From positions 1-64,000 of the forward strand of contig JAYFRN010000029.1 of assembly GCA_034925865.1 (NCBI GenBank): a stretch of DNA of 64,000 nt, read 5' to 3'. The notes beneath the pieces are model-generated. The model saw only the letters and a list, made by a program, of their open reading frames with translations, was not told the DNA's origin and did not search any database. The translations under genes and the position numbers were made by a program. This document shows, piece after piece, positions 43,614-53,732 of this stretch (its first letter is position 1; every line of letters starts with the position of its first letter). Source of the DNA: Oscillospiraceae bacterium (GTDB lineage Bacteria > Bacillota > Clostridia > Oscillospirales > SIG627).

Positions 43614-46247
43614 ATGAAAAGTCTCAATGATCTTAATACAAAAAGCCTCATAGCACTCTCTCCTGCAATGCTTCTTTTTATCCTGCTTATTCTAATGTGC
43701 GTCTTCATGTCGGGTTATATGGAGCAAAAGCTTAAGGTTATTCCGGATTTTTTAGATATTTCGGATGATATCGCACTTTATGATATTGTCGTCGAGGATG
43801 ATATGATTTTCGGAGTATATGAAAAACACGTAGAAGTATTTGAATATATGGGATTGAGTGACACAGTAGTAATCCCCGCATTATTCAATGGACTTCCCGT
43901 GACCGGAATGCGTGATTTTTTTCCGCAAGTTTTCGATCCCAGAAAGCAATCCCAAAAAATTATTCTCAGCAAAGGAATCAAAAACTTTGGGTTTTACAAC
44001 ATGAATGGCTGTAATTACAAAGAAATAGTTTTGCCATACACATTAAAGAATCTTATATGTGAATATAAAGTTAGAAAATACTTAACTGGAACTGTAAAAT
44101 TGAAAGAATTTACGATTGCCGGAAACGTGCTTATGGAATACAATGGTGACGATTCAGATGTTGTCATTCCGGAAGGCATAACCTGTATTGCGAGCTATGC
44201 TTTTTTTAATAAACCGGTCAGAAGCGTTGTTTTTCCGGAATCACTCAAATATATAGAAGAATCTGCTTTCTCCGGAACAGAACTGTCGTCGGTTGTCCTT
44301 CCGGATGGCCTTCTCAAAATCGGAAACTCCGCATTCAGAGAATGCAGTAAGCTTAAGTCAACCAATCTGCCTGAATCGCTCCAATACATTGGTCACCAAG
44401 CGTTTATTTCATGTTCGTCTCTTTCATCTGTAACCATACCGAAAAAGCTCGATGTTTTTCGTGCAGACGCATTTTCAGATACACCATGGTATTCTTCATT
44501 GAAAGGTTTTTATGTCATAGCAGGCAACGGACTGTTAATTAAATCAAATGTTTCTTATAGTAAAAATATGTTGATGCCGGAAGGGATTAAAAAAATATGT
44601 TGCACTGTCTCTTCAAAATATCCATATACCGTCGAAACCATCACACTCCCCGAAAGCTGTGAATATTTAGGCCCCGAAGCTTTCTTGGGCTGTTGTAATC
44701 TAATAAATATAAATTGTGAAAAGCTCAAAGAAATCGATGAATATGCTTTTTCTTCTTGTACTTCGCTCCGGTCGATTGATCTTTCTTCTATAGAAATAAT
44801 CAGAGAATTTGCATTTTCTTATCATGCCAATATTACGGTATCAAAATTCCCCTTAACACACAAATTTGTTGTAGGAGATATTGATATTTTAAAACATCCA
44901 ATGAATATAGATTCATATAAATATCTTGCTACTTCATCATTTATTAGATACAATGACGCTCCCTGGGGTTTAAACGAACAGACCGATAATGATTTTATAA
45001 CATCCGCGAACGGGATTCTCTGCCAATATAAAGGTGCGGATGAGACGGTTGTCATACCGGATAATGTAAAGTATATCTCATATGGAGCTTTCTCGGATAA
45101 TCAATCAATAAAACAGGTAATAATTGGTAATAATGTTAGATTTATAGGTCAATGTTCTTTTTTACGTTGTTCAAATCTTGAATCAGTAAAAATCCCGGAT
45201 GGAGTTGTTATTATCGCAGATGGTGCATTCAACGGTTGCACAAAGCTCAAGGATTTTGAAATGCCAAAATCTATAATCTATATAGGGAAATCAGCTTTTC
45301 AATTCTGTTCTTCCCTAAAAGAAATTTCTTTACCTGATGGAATAAGGTGTATTTATGACTTCTCATTTCATGATTGTACGTCTCTTGAAAAGATAGAGTT
45401 TGGCCAGAAAACGCTTGAAATACTCTCTTCTGCTTTCTCCGGCTGCACTTCACTTAAAAGGCTCGATTTTCCAGATTCAATCAGAAGCATCGGACATGAA
45501 AGTTTTTCCGACTGCATTTCTCTTGAATCCGTAAAATTGCCCAAATCATTAATGTATGTTGAGTATAGATGCTTTTTTAATTGCCAAAAACTAAATGATA
45601 TAAATTTCTCCAATTCAATCCCGTATCTTAATATATCTGCTTTTGAAGGCACTAAGTTTATTGAAGACATGAAAAATTCTAATCAGTATAACGTTTTTGC
45701 CGGAAATCTATTGTCATTTCCAACTAAAGAAAAATCGATAATCATTCCGGAGGGAGTAAAATGCATACCGACAAGTCTGTTTTACGACAATAATAATATA
45801 GAACGCATAGTGTTTCCTAAATCTCTTGTTTCCATCGGAGAATCTGCATTTGAAGATTGTAAATCGTTGAAAAGCGTTGATATTTCCGCTTCTGCTTTAA
45901 AAACGCTGCCTAATAAATGTTTTTGGGGTTGCATTTCTCTCAAGAATTTCATTTTTAATAAGTCTCTTGAATCATGCTCGCATTCTTCTTTCGGTAATTC
46001 CGGCCTTAATGAGTATCGACTGCCCGTTTCTTTGAAATTCTTTATAATGCCATATCTTCCCATATATCATCCAAGTTTTGATGTTAATAAAAAGATTTAC
46101 ATTTTTGTATCCGGAAAAGATACAGTCATTTATTTTAATGACTGGAATAATAAATATATAAATAATTATATAATTTATGCTCCTTCAGGCTCAGCTGCTG
46201 AAAAATCTGCACATGAGATCGGCATTGAGTTTATTCCCACAGATTAA
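43614..46247 (+). CDS. BspA-like leucine-rich repeat surface protein
   Basis: 877 residues, AT-rich. One hydrophobic helix near the N-terminus (about residues 11-35) anchors or exports it. The rest is a run of BspA-type LRR units of ~23 residues with the pattern LPxxLxxIGxxAFxxCxxLxxV, for example LPDGLLKIGNSAFRECSKL and IPDGVVIIADGAFNGCTKL. These are broken by three non-repeat insertions that each restart with VVIP or IIPEG. Such proteins bind host or bacterial surfaces. A terminator follows at 46335. No LPXTG motif is seen. Confidence 0.92.
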   Translation: MKSLNDLNTKSLIALSPAMLLFILLILMCVFMSGYMEQKLKVIPDFLDISDDIALYDIVVEDDMIFGVYEKHVEVFEYMGLSDTVVIPALFNGLPVTGMRDFFPQVFDPRKQSQKIILSKGIKNFGFYNMNGCNYKEIVLPYTLKNLICEYKVRKYLTGTVKLKEFTIAGNVLMEYNGDDSDVVIPEGITCIASYAFFNKPVRSVVFPESLKYIEESAFSGTELSSVVLPDGLLKIGNSAFRECSKLKSTNLPESLQYIGHQAFISCSSLSSVTIPKKLDVFRADAFSDTPWYSSLKGFYVIAGNGLLIKSNVSYSKNMLMPEGIKKICCTVSSKYPYTVETITLPESCEYLGPEAFLGCCNLININCEKLKEIDEYAFSSCTSLRSIDLSSIEIIREFAFSYHANITVSKFPLTHKFVVGDIDILKHPMNIDSYKYLATSSFIRYNDAPWGLNEQTDNDFITSANGILCQYKGADETVVIPDNVKYISYGAFSDNQSIKQVIIGNNVRFIGQCSFLRCSNLESVKIPDGVVIIADGAFNGCTKLKDFEMPKSIIYIGKSAFQFCSSLKEISLPDGIRCIYDFSFHDCTSLEKIEFGQKTLEILSSAFSGCTSLKRLDFPDSIRSIGHESFSDCISLESVKLPKSLMYVEYRCFFNCQKLNDINFSNSIPYLNISAFEGTKFIEDMKNSNQYNVFAGNLLSFPTKEKSIIIPEGVKCIPTSLFYDNNNIERIVFPKSLVSIGESAFEDCKSLKSVDISASALKTLPNKCFWGCISLKNFIFNKSLESCSHSSFGNSGLNEYRLPVSLKFFIMPYLPIYHPSFDVNKKIYIFVSGKDTVIYFNDWNNKYINNYIIYAPSGSAAEKSAHEIGIEFIPTD

Positions 46248-46334
46248 CAAAACATAAGTACCCCGATACATAATATATGGATTCCGTAATCCCCTCTTAA
46301 TGACCCTTTGAGAAAAGTCCCGCAATATTCTCAT

Positions 46335-46370
46335 AAAGCTCATTTGAGTTTTTTCCAAATGAGCTTTTTT
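46335..46370 (+). terminator. Rho-independent terminator after the BspA-like gene
   Basis: AAAGCTCATTTG (46335-46346) pairs with CAAATGAGCTTT (46356-46367), followed by TTT. It lies 90 bases after the stop and before the PadR promoter. Confidence 0.88.
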
Positions 46371-46443
46371 ATGGATTAAAAAAATAGAGATAGAGTTCAT
46401 GAAGTACAGCATAAAAGAAAAGTAAAAAATATTTAAAAAGCTA

Positions 46444-46472
46444 TTGACAAATTCCATACTACTGAATATAAT
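46444..46472 (+). promoter_or_regulatory. Consensus promoter of the PadR operon with overlapping dyad
   Basis: TTGACA at 46444-46449, a 17-base spacer, TATAAT at 46467-46472: a perfect consensus. The sequence around the -10 box has imperfect dyad symmetry (ACTACT upstream, AATAGT downstream), a plausible operator for PadR autorepression. The dyad role is inference. Confidence 0.88.
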
Positions 46473-46520
46473 GTAATAGTAATCATTAGCCGCTACTGAT
46501 TTTGAAAGAGGAGAGTATAC

Positions 46521-46847
46521 GTGAACACACAATATAAAAAGGGTGTGCTTGAGCTATGCGTAATGTCACTGTTAAAAAAGCATGACTGTTACGGATATGA
46601 GATTTCGGAATTTCTGTCCGATCACATCGACATAGCAGACGGCACGGTTTACCCTATTTTAAGGAAACTAAAAAGCGACGGCCTGCTTTCCACCTATCTG
46701 CAGGAAGAAAGCGGAGGCCCTCCCCGTAAATATTATGCCTTGACCAAGCTCGGGCGGGAAACATATGAAAATGGCCGGGATGAATACCTGAAGTTTGCAA
46801 AAACAATTGAAAATTTTTTGGAGGAAAATACAAATGAAAAAGAATGA
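46521..46847 (+). CDS. PadR-family transcriptional regulator
   Basis: 108 residues from a GTG start with GAGGAG 7 bases upstream. Winged-helix PadR features: the N-terminal KGVLELCVMSLLKKHDCYGYE, IADGTVYPILRKLKSDGLL as recognition helix and wing, and YYALTKLGRETY. PadR proteins repress export or stress operons and release on ligand binding. The gene overlaps the next one by 14 bases, the usual PadR/DUF1700 pairing in Firmicutes. Confidence 0.95.
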   Translation: MNTQYKKGVLELCVMSLLKKHDCYGYEISEFLSDHIDIADGTVYPILRKLKSDGLLSTYLQEESGGPPRKYYALTKLGRETYENGRDEYLKFAKTIENFLEENTNEKE

Positions 46848-47553
46848 ATTTTTGAATATGCTCATGAGTGAGCTTAAAAAGAACAATGTTGCAGAAACCG
46901 ATGATATCATTTCTGAGTATGAACAGCATTTTGCTTTTAAAATCGCTGACGGTTTTTCCGAAGAAGAAATTTCCGCAAAACTGGGTAATCCCGTAACATT
47001 GGCCTCCCAGTTCGAAAGCAATTCAAAAGCGGAGAAAAATTACAGTAAAAAAATCCCGACAATTATCGGATTGGCTTTCGCAGATATTTTTGCAGGAATA
47101 TTTATTGCTTTACTTTTTGCATGGGAAGCGATTCTGGCCTCTGTTTCTCTGTCTTTCGCCGCGATTTCAATTTGTCTTTTCGGCGGATTCAATATCTATT
47201 CTCTTATTCCCGTCATGCCCTACGGATGCGGTTTGATTTTTGCCCTCTCCTTAGCCGCGTTGGCTGTGCTTGCGGCAGCGGGATGTATTTACTTTGCCTT
47301 GTTTGTACGTCAGATCATACGTGCTTATGTCCGCTTTCATCATAACGCCATATCCCTCGCTTCCGGGAACGCAGCTTTGCCTCCGCTTGCGATCCATCCT
47401 CAGCTTTGTACAAAAACCAAGCGTCGTATCAGAAGCATTACGCTTTTCTCTCTTGCAATATTCGCTTCATGCTTTGTCCTAGGTATGATTGTATCAATGC
47501 TCTCCTCCGGCGCTTTGGGCTTCTGGCACGCCTGGGGCTGGTTTGTACAGTAG
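46834..47553 (+). CDS. DUF1700/HAAS-domain membrane protein
   Basis: 239 residues from the ATG at 46834, which has GGAGG about 9 bases upstream within the padR 3' end. The first ~60 residues are the HAAS signalling helix domain (EFLNMLMSELKKNNVAETDD, IISEYEQHFAFKIADGFSEEE), followed by four membrane helices. DUF1700 proteins are regularly encoded with PadR and may signal envelope state to it. The molecular role is unknown. No ABC transporter is in this operon. Two SDR genes follow instead. Confidence 0.88.
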   Translation: MKKNEFLNMLMSELKKNNVAETDDIISEYEQHFAFKIADGFSEEEISAKLGNPVTLASQFESNSKAEKNYSKKIPTIIGLAFADIFAGIFIALLFAWEAILASVSLSFAAISICLFGGFNIYSLIPVMPYGCGLIFALSLAALAVLAAAGCIYFALFVRQIIRAYVRFHHNAISLASGNAALPPLAIHPQLCTKTKRRIRSITLFSLAIFASCFVLGMIVSMLSSGALGFWHAWGWFVQ

Positions 47554-47600
47554 CCTCCTTATCATATAAACCTAATGCTCAAGCTTTCAGAGGTGAATAA

Positions 47601-48461
47601 ATGAATACAATTATTATAACCGGAGCGACCTCCGGTATCGGTCTGGAGATCGCGCGTATTTTAACCCGGCAGAAATTCATGGTTATCGGCGTAGGCCACA
47701 GCAAAGAAAATTGCGAGCGGGCAAAAGAAATAATATTATCGGAGAATCCTGCCGCAAATATTACTTATTTTCAAGCTGATCTTATGCAACAAAAAGAAAT
47801 TTTGCAGTTATCTGAAAAAATCGCCGAATATATTAATTCAAACTGCAATGGTAAATTATATGCGCTTATAAACAATGCGGGCTGTGTCCGAAGCTGGTAT
47901 ACGACTACGGACGAGGGGTATGAACAGCAATTCGCGCTTAATTACCTTGCCGCATTTTTATTAACCAATAAGCTGTTTCCGTTCCTGCAGGAAACGAACG
48001 GCAGGGTATTTATGACCGGAAGCGGATCCCATAAGGGAATAAAAGTGCATTGGGATGATATAATGCTCCGGCACGGCTACAATCCGCTGACTGCTTATAA
48101 GCAATCAAAGCTTTGCGATATATTGTTCGCAAAAGGCTTGAATGACCGTTACGCGCTTTCCGGTATTCATGCTTATGTAGTTGATCCCGGGCTTGTAAAC
48201 ACCGACATTGGCAACAAGAAAACCGGCGGACTTGTCAATTTCATATGGACACTGCGCAAGCATCATGGTGTACCGCCGTCGGTACCCGCAGAAACTTATG
48301 CGTTTCTTTGCGCGCAGAAAGAACCTCCGGACGGACTTTATTATTACCTATGTAAAGAGCAAACTTACAGCAGACAGGTTACATCTGAAAATGCAAACCG
48401 ACTGTTCGCACTTAGCGAACGCCTTTGCGGAATTAATTACAGTGAAGGAGGACTGACATGA
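47601..48461 (+). CDS. Short-chain dehydrogenase (retinol dehydrogenase-like SDR)
   Basis: 286 residues. TGATSGIGLEIA cofactor motif, NNAG at about residue 93, catalytic Ser in TGSGSHKG and YKQSK (Tyr/Lys) at about 173-177, with PGLVNTDI after it. The C-terminal ~60 residues extend beyond the core. Its last 4 bases overlap the next SDR gene (ATGA), so the two are co-translated. Substrate unknown; a lipid or steroid-like substrate would fit the subfamily. Confidence 0.88.
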   Translation: MNTIIITGATSGIGLEIARILTRQKFMVIGVGHSKENCERAKEIILSENPAANITYFQADLMQQKEILQLSEKIAEYINSNCNGKLYALINNAGCVRSWYTTTDEGYEQQFALNYLAAFLLTNKLFPFLQETNGRVFMTGSGSHKGIKVHWDDIMLRHGYNPLTAYKQSKLCDILFAKGLNDRYALSGIHAYVVDPGLVNTDIGNKKTGGLVNFIWTLRKHHGVPPSVPAETYAFLCAQKEPPDGLYYYLCKEQTYSRQVTSENANRLFALSERLCGINYSEGGLT

Positions 48462-49258
48462 ATGTACTTATTACCGGCGCGGCCGGTGGTCTCGGACGTG
48501 TTCTTGCCACCGAATGCAGCCGACGCGGATACAAGCTTTTTCTGACAGATGTAAACAACGACGGACTGCTTTGCATCCAGCGCGGACTGGAGCGGCAATT
48601 CGGCGCCACAGTCGCCACGAAAGCCTGTGATCTTACCGATTCTCAAAGCGTTGACGAATTGCTGGAGGTTATTGACGGCCAAGGCATTCGCTTTGATATG
48701 CTGCTAAACATTGCCGGTCTGGATTTTGAAGGAAGCTTTGCGGGACGCGAACGTGAAAAGCTCGTAAAGATCGTATCACTCAACAATGCGGCGACGCTTC
48801 GCATAACCCATTCTGTTTTGGAGCGCCGCAGACCGGACAGACAATTTATAATAGTGTTTGTATCCAGTCTTGCTTCTATGTTTCCAATGCCCCTGAAAGC
48901 GACTTATGCCGCGTCCAAACGGTTTCTTCTTGATTTTGCGATATCACTGCGGCAGGAACTGAAAAGCCAGAATGTCAATGTGCTCACTCTCTGCCCCGGA
49001 GGAATGGTCACAACAAAGGAAGCAATGGAAGGCATTGCCGCGCAGGGCTTCTGGGGCAGCGCCACCACAAACCCTATTGAAATCGTCGCACGTAAAACTC
49101 TCGACCGCGCGCTGTCCGGAAAGGGCATTTATATACCGGGCGGTCTGAACCGAGTTCTTGCCTTTTTCGGAAAGATAATTCCGAGCTCATGGATTGCGGA
49201 AATTGTATATCGGAGATGGAACCATGTACAAAAAATGTCTTTAAACGGGAAGCAGTAA
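48458..49258 (+). CDS. Short-chain dehydrogenase/reductase
   Basis: 266 residues. TGAAGGLGRVLA cofactor motif, NIAG at about residue 87, Ser in VSSLASM, YAASKR (catalytic Tyr/Lys) at about 150, and CPGGMVTT after it. The subfamily resembles 3-ketoacyl or steroid dehydrogenases. RBS GAAGGAGG lies within the preceding gene. It is the last gene of the PadR-DUF1700-SDR-SDR operon. Confidence 0.88.
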   Translation: MNVLITGAAGGLGRVLATECSRRGYKLFLTDVNNDGLLCIQRGLERQFGATVATKACDLTDSQSVDELLEVIDGQGIRFDMLLNIAGLDFEGSFAGREREKLVKIVSLNNAATLRITHSVLERRRPDRQFIIVFVSSLASMFPMPLKATYAASKRFLLDFAISLRQELKSQNVNVLTLCPGGMVTTKEAMEGIAAQGFWGSATTNPIEIVARKTLDRALSGKGIYIPGGLNRVLAFFGKIIPSSWIAEIVYRRWNHVQKMSLNGKQ

Positions 49259-49300
49259 AACAACTCAGGTTTACTTTTACCGAACTTATCAGGAAATCAT

Positions 49301-49335
49301 AATTGCCGGAAACGCTTAATGCGCCTCCGGCAATT
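49301..49335. terminator. Hairpin between convergent SDR and exporter genes
   Basis: AATTGCCGGA (49301-49310) pairs with TCCGGCAATT (49326-49335) across a 15-base loop that itself contains GCG/CGC. Followed by ATTCT on the plus strand, so a weak terminator. Confidence 0.55.
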
Positions 49336-49438
49336 ATTCTCTGTTATTTCCCTAAAAGAAAATTATCGTAAATTCAAAACTTTTACATAGCGAGTAAAAT
49401 TATCCCCGGCTTGTAAAGGAGCGACACTCCTTATTTTC

Positions 49439-51010
49439 CTATCCGTTTATTTCCGCGTATTGAAGCATATCGCGGCATAAGAACATAACGCCGAGCGCAA
49501 TCGGAAAGTTAATAAGCGATATCGCGGCAAATGAAGTCACCGTGGCTGAAACTATCACAACGCTGAGTGATGAAAGCACAATGGCAAGAATAATGCCGGG
49601 CGCCGCTATGGCAAGCATCATAAAAATTTTGAACATCATCATTCCTACCGCGCCTGTTCCCGATCCGAAGACGCGGGAAGCGAGGATCGAACAGGCAATA
49701 AAGATAAAAGAAAACGATATGCGGGCGACAATACAAGACAATGCTTCCACCGGTGAAAGACCAAGTATGACAGAAACCGGTATATATACGACGACGGCTT
49801 CCACCACTGCTCCCAGCAGGCTGTCGCGAATTGCGCAGAGCAGCTTTTTAAAGGGCGGCTCCGGCACGAGGTATATATACGGCTTCGACAATTCCTTCTG
49901 AAATCTTCCGCTGAAAGCGGAAAAGATCTGCATATAGGTGGAGAAAGAAAATACGGCGATTATGCCCTGTTCCTTCATAATGACGGCGAATATTATTGTC
50001 ACAACGGCAAATATAAGGGTAACAGAATCAAGGATAAACACGCGTCCGCGCCGGTTTTCAAGCTTGTGTTTATAGTAAAATGCCTCTGCGCCCTCTCCCG
50101 ATCCAATGCCTGTTTTGCCGAGCTTTATATTTCGGGGAACAGCTTCTCCGATCATTCCCTCTTTTTTTGCGAGTATGGCGTTCTGCATGTTTTCCGCCGT
50201 ACTGATTACATCTTCATAATAATCGCTTTGCGCGGTTGAAAAGACTGCCAACGCTCCGACAATAAAAATTACAGTCGCTCCGACTCCCGCGATCACCGCA
50301 TAAACAGACGAAGCCAAGACACCGAAAACGGCTCCGGCAAGCCACCCTGAAACCGGGAAGAGATATGCGTATATGCTTCCTCCCCATGTTCCAAGTCCGG
50401 TGAGGGGAGACGAAGGATTGCTTAAAAGCGTTATTATTCCGTAAGCGGCATATAACGCGAGAAGTGAATATATAACAATTTGTATTTTACGGCGCAGTTT
50501 ATCATCGGAGGAGGTCATGGCGTAAATAGTCATGGCGCAAAGCTGACCGACGAATACCGTAGCCGAATAGCAAAGCAGTATTGCAATCAACTGTATTGGC
50601 GTTATACCATATACGTTATGCATCCAGGCATATTGATATATGATAAATAATCCGAGCAAAAGGGATGTTCCCATCTGCTGGACAAGACCGTAAAACAAAA
50701 CGCTGCGATTTTTTATCGGAGCGGTAAAAACCAGATTTACATCCGGCATTGTGAAAATCCCGCCGCCTCTGCCAAAGCCGTTTTTAATAAGTAAATAAAA
50801 GATCAGAGTACATACAACCGCCACTCCGGCTCCGAGCTCACGCATATCGCGCGGGCTTTCCCCGTTTTCCCTTGATGTCGGCATTACAATTACCATAACC
50901 ATTAATGCGATCATTATTATGGCGTATATCAGCTTCTTAGGATTTCGCAGTATTTCCAGCAATTTATTTTTGAATCTTGTAACTACAAGATAAAACAAAG
51001 CGTCTTTCAC
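49439..51010 (-). CDS. ABC exporter permease (putative ABC_export family)
   Basis: 523 residues with about ten to twelve membrane helices in two blocks, separated by a hydrophilic loop (about 265-330). The start region VVTRFKNKLLEILRNPKKLIY is typical for membrane subunits of bacterial ABC-2-like exporters. It lies 4 bases after the ATPase gene, so the two form one exporter. Substrate unknown. Confidence 0.85.
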   Translation of the reverse strand: MKDALFYLVVTRFKNKLLEILRNPKKLIYAIIMIALMVMVIVMPTSRENGESPRDMRELGAGVAVVCTLIFYLLIKNGFGRGGGIFTMPDVNLVFTAPIKNRSVLFYGLVQQMGTSLLLGLFIIYQYAWMHNVYGITPIQLIAILLCYSATVFVGQLCAMTIYAMTSSDDKLRRKIQIVIYSLLALYAAYGIITLLSNPSSPLTGLGTWGGSIYAYLFPVSGWLAGAVFGVLASSVYAVIAGVGATVIFIVGALAVFSTAQSDYYEDVISTAENMQNAILAKKEGMIGEAVPRNIKLGKTGIGSGEGAEAFYYKHKLENRRGRVFILDSVTLIFAVVTIIFAVIMKEQGIIAVFSFSTYMQIFSAFSGRFQKELSKPYIYLVPEPPFKKLLCAIRDSLLGAVVEAVVVYIPVSVILGLSPVEALSCIVARISFSFIFIACSILASRVFGSGTGAVGMMMFKIFMMLAIAAPGIILAIVLSSLSVVIVSATVTSFAAISLINFPIALGVMFLCRDMLQYAEING

Positions 51011-51014
51011 TTCG

Positions 51015-51758
51015 TCACCCCGTTACTGTTCCGTCGTTTCGCGCGGCGGAACCGGTGCCTTCGGTTATCTGAAAATAAAGCTCTTCCAAAGAAATTTCAT
51101 GATCTTTGTCCGCGCCCGCCTCTGAATTGACTCGCAGCGCGGCAATCCTGCCTTTTAACATGATATGAGTCACGTCCCAGTAATTCTCAACACTGTCGAT
51201 CATATGAGTCGATATTAAAATAGTGGCGCCGTCGGATTTTAACTCCTTGAAAACCTGTTTGAGCTCTTTTATGGCGTGCGGATCCAGTCCGACCATCGGC
51301 TCGTCGAAAATTATGACGCGCGGACGATGGGTCAGAGCGCAGCATATGGACAGCTTTTGCTGCATGCCCTTCGAAAGCTCCTTGCCGAGTTTGTCCTTTT
51401 TATCTGAAAGCTCAAATCTGTCCAATAATGAAGCGGAATAACCGCCGTCATCCGGCATTCTGTATGCGCGTTTTATAAACTCGATATGCTCCGACACTGT
51501 CAGAAGATCGTAAATGGCGGGCATTTCCGGTATGTAACCGAGAAGACGTTTTGCTTCAAGAGTTTTATTGCCGAAACCGTTTACCGAGATGCTGCCATTA
51601 AAGCGCAAAAGACCGGCAATGCATTTAATAAGCGTCGACTTTCCAGCGCCGTTCGGGCCGAGCAAAATTCCTATCTGTCCGTCATTCAGATGGAAATTCA
51701 AATTGTCATTGGCAAGTGTTTTGCCGTAATATTTTGAAATGTTGTTTACCTGAAGCAT
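51015..51758 (-). CDS. ABC transporter ATP-binding protein
   Basis: 247 residues. Walker A GPNGAGKST (about 34-42), Q-loop region GYIPEMPAIYD, signature LSKGMQQK (LSGGQ variant), Walker B VIIFDEPMVGLDP, and the switch His in ISTHM. It powers the permease downstream. The signature motif and length are typical of ABC-2-type exporters. Confidence 0.95.
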   Translation of the reverse strand: MLQVNNISKYYGKTLANDNLNFHLNDGQIGILLGPNGAGKSTLIKCIAGLLRFNGSISVNGFGNKTLEAKRLLGYIPEMPAIYDLLTVSEHIEFIKRAYRMPDDGGYSASLLDRFELSDKKDKLGKELSKGMQQKLSICCALTHRPRVIIFDEPMVGLDPHAIKELKQVFKELKSDGATILISTHMIDSVENYWDVTHIMLKGRIAALRVNSEAGADKDHEISLEELYFQITEGTGSAARNDGTVTG

Positions 51759-51797
51759 CTGATTAAATTATTCCTTTCGTGTTGTTTCGTTTTCTGT

Positions 51798-53720
51798 TTA
51801 AGTTGGTATTTTTACCAGCCGGCTTTCCGCGTCATTCCCGGCTTTTTTATACGCTTCGTCCGAAATATAAAGCTTATACCAGGTTTTAAAGACGAGGATC
51901 GTCCATATTTTTCGATAATTATCCTTTGTTCCGTCCCTATGCTTGTCGAGCATTTTCAAAGCCTCTGACTTGACGATGTATTCGTCGCCATACGGGCTTT
52001 CGAGTATTTCACGCGCCCAGCCGTAAAGCTCGTTACGGAGCCATTTTCTTACGGGAACCGGATATCCGAGCTTCGGACGCATAAAGGTCTCTTCGTCGAT
52101 CAAATCGCGGAACGCGTATCTTAGAATATATTTGGTTGTATTTCTCTTAAGCTTTTCGTTCTCGCACAGCGATGATGCAACGCGGAAAACCTCACGGTCA
52201 AGAAACGGCACTCTTACCTCAAGCGCGTGCGCCATAGCCAGCCGGTCGCTTTTTACAAGAATGTCTCCGCGCATCCAGGTATACATATCTATGTACTGCA
52301 TTTCCGACATCGGCGGCAGCGAAGCGGCATGGGCGGCTTCATAATACGGACGCGTCAGCTGAGAAAACCGTACATTTTCATCATAAGTCTTTAAAAATGA
52401 TCGCTTTTGCTCCTCGGTGAATATAAACGCATTTCCGACGTAACGATCTTCAATCGGCGTTGTTCCGCGAATCAGAAGCTGCTTGCCTTTGACGTTTTCC
52501 GGCAGAGAATCGGCAAGAAATTTTAAAAATTTCTTCAAAAAGCCGGGCAGCGAATAAATCCTGCGCGACCATTTCTGCTCCGCGTAGACTCTGTATCCTC
52601 CGAACAGCTCATCCGCTCCCTCACCGGAAAGAACGACCTTCAGGTGCTTTGACGCTTCGCGGCAGATCAGATATATCGCCACCGTGCTCGGATCGGCCAC
52701 CGGGGAATCAAGATGGTATACGACATCCTCAAATGCGTCTTTGAAGTCCTCCACATCCGCCACGAGCTTTATGTGCTCGACATCAAGATGGCGCGCGATT
52801 TTTGCCGCGTCTTCAATTTCCGAATATTCCTTTACGCCAAAGGCGACCGTAAAGGCTTTTATTCCGGGATTGAGCTTGCTTGATATGGCTGTAATAATGG
52901 CAGAATCAATTCCGCTTGACAGGAATGTGCCAACGGGAACGTCGCTGATCATATGGTATTTAACGGAGGTCTCGAGGATATCCCTGAGTTCGTCCGCTTT
53001 ATATTCGAAGCTTTTTGATTTGTCAGGCCTGAACATCGGGTCAAAATAACGCGTTATTGAAAGCTTTTGCGCTTCGGGTTTTGAGGAATCGTATACAAGA
53101 TATGACGCCGCCGGAAGCGATTTTATTCCGCCGAGGGTGTCCGGCTCCGGAACAAACTGAAATGTGAAATAATGCTGCAGCAGAGCGCTGTCTATCTTAT
53201 AGCCCGAAAAAGCGGGGGCATAACGAAATATCTTCGCTTCGCTTCCGAAGGTGATACCGGACGAGGATTCATTATAAAATAGCGGCTTTATACCGAACAT
53301 GTCGCGTCCTAAAAATATCCGGTCGGTCTTCGTCTCGTAAAAGCACAGCGCGAACATTCCGCGCAGCTTTGTGATAAATGAATCGCCCTCTTCTGCGTAA
53401 AGCGTCAATATTACTTCAATTTCGGAATTAGTGCGGAAAGAACGCCCCTTTGCGGAAAGCTCTGTTCTTAATTCGCGGTAATTATATATTTCACCGTTGA
53501 AAACGCCCCAAATCCCGTCGCTTTCAAGGAAAAACGGCTGAGTGCCGCCGGCGAGGTCGATTATAGACAGCCTTCTGAAAGCGAAAGCGATCTTATCAAG
53601 CATAACACATTCATTTTCATCAGGACCGCGGTATGAAATCGTTTCTGACATTTTTTCCAAAGCTGTTTCTTCAGCGCCACCGAGTCCGTTATTATTAAAT
53701 ATACCTGCAAAACCGCACAA
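51798..53720 (-). CDS. asnB: Asparagine synthetase (glutamine-hydrolysing)
   Basis: 640 residues from a TTG start at 53720, supported by GGAGG 9 bases upstream and by Cys2 (MCGFAGIF), the catalytic nucleophile exposed after Met removal. Class II glutaminase domain (about 1-200: FAFRRLSIIDLAGG, FNGEIYNYRELR) and synthetase domain with the PP-loop FLSSGIDSAII. It converts Asp to Asn with Gln and ATP. Divergent from the aromatic operon, with both promoters in the same 480-base spacer. Confidence 0.95.
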   Translation of the reverse strand: MCGFAGIFNNNGLGGAEETALEKMSETISYRGPDENECVMLDKIAFAFRRLSIIDLAGGTQPFFLESDGIWGVFNGEIYNYRELRTELSAKGRSFRTNSEIEVILTLYAEEGDSFITKLRGMFALCFYETKTDRIFLGRDMFGIKPLFYNESSSGITFGSEAKIFRYAPAFSGYKIDSALLQHYFTFQFVPEPDTLGGIKSLPAASYLVYDSSKPEAQKLSITRYFDPMFRPDKSKSFEYKADELRDILETSVKYHMISDVPVGTFLSSGIDSAIITAISSKLNPGIKAFTVAFGVKEYSEIEDAAKIARHLDVEHIKLVADVEDFKDAFEDVVYHLDSPVADPSTVAIYLICREASKHLKVVLSGEGADELFGGYRVYAEQKWSRRIYSLPGFLKKFLKFLADSLPENVKGKQLLIRGTTPIEDRYVGNAFIFTEEQKRSFLKTYDENVRFSQLTRPYYEAAHAASLPPMSEMQYIDMYTWMRGDILVKSDRLAMAHALEVRVPFLDREVFRVASSLCENEKLKRNTTKYILRYAFRDLIDEETFMRPKLGYPVPVRKWLRNELYGWAREILESPYGDEYIVKSEALKMLDKHRDGTKDNYRKIWTILVFKTWYKLYISDEAYKKAGNDAESRLVKIPT

Positions 53721-53732
53721 ATTTACATTCCT

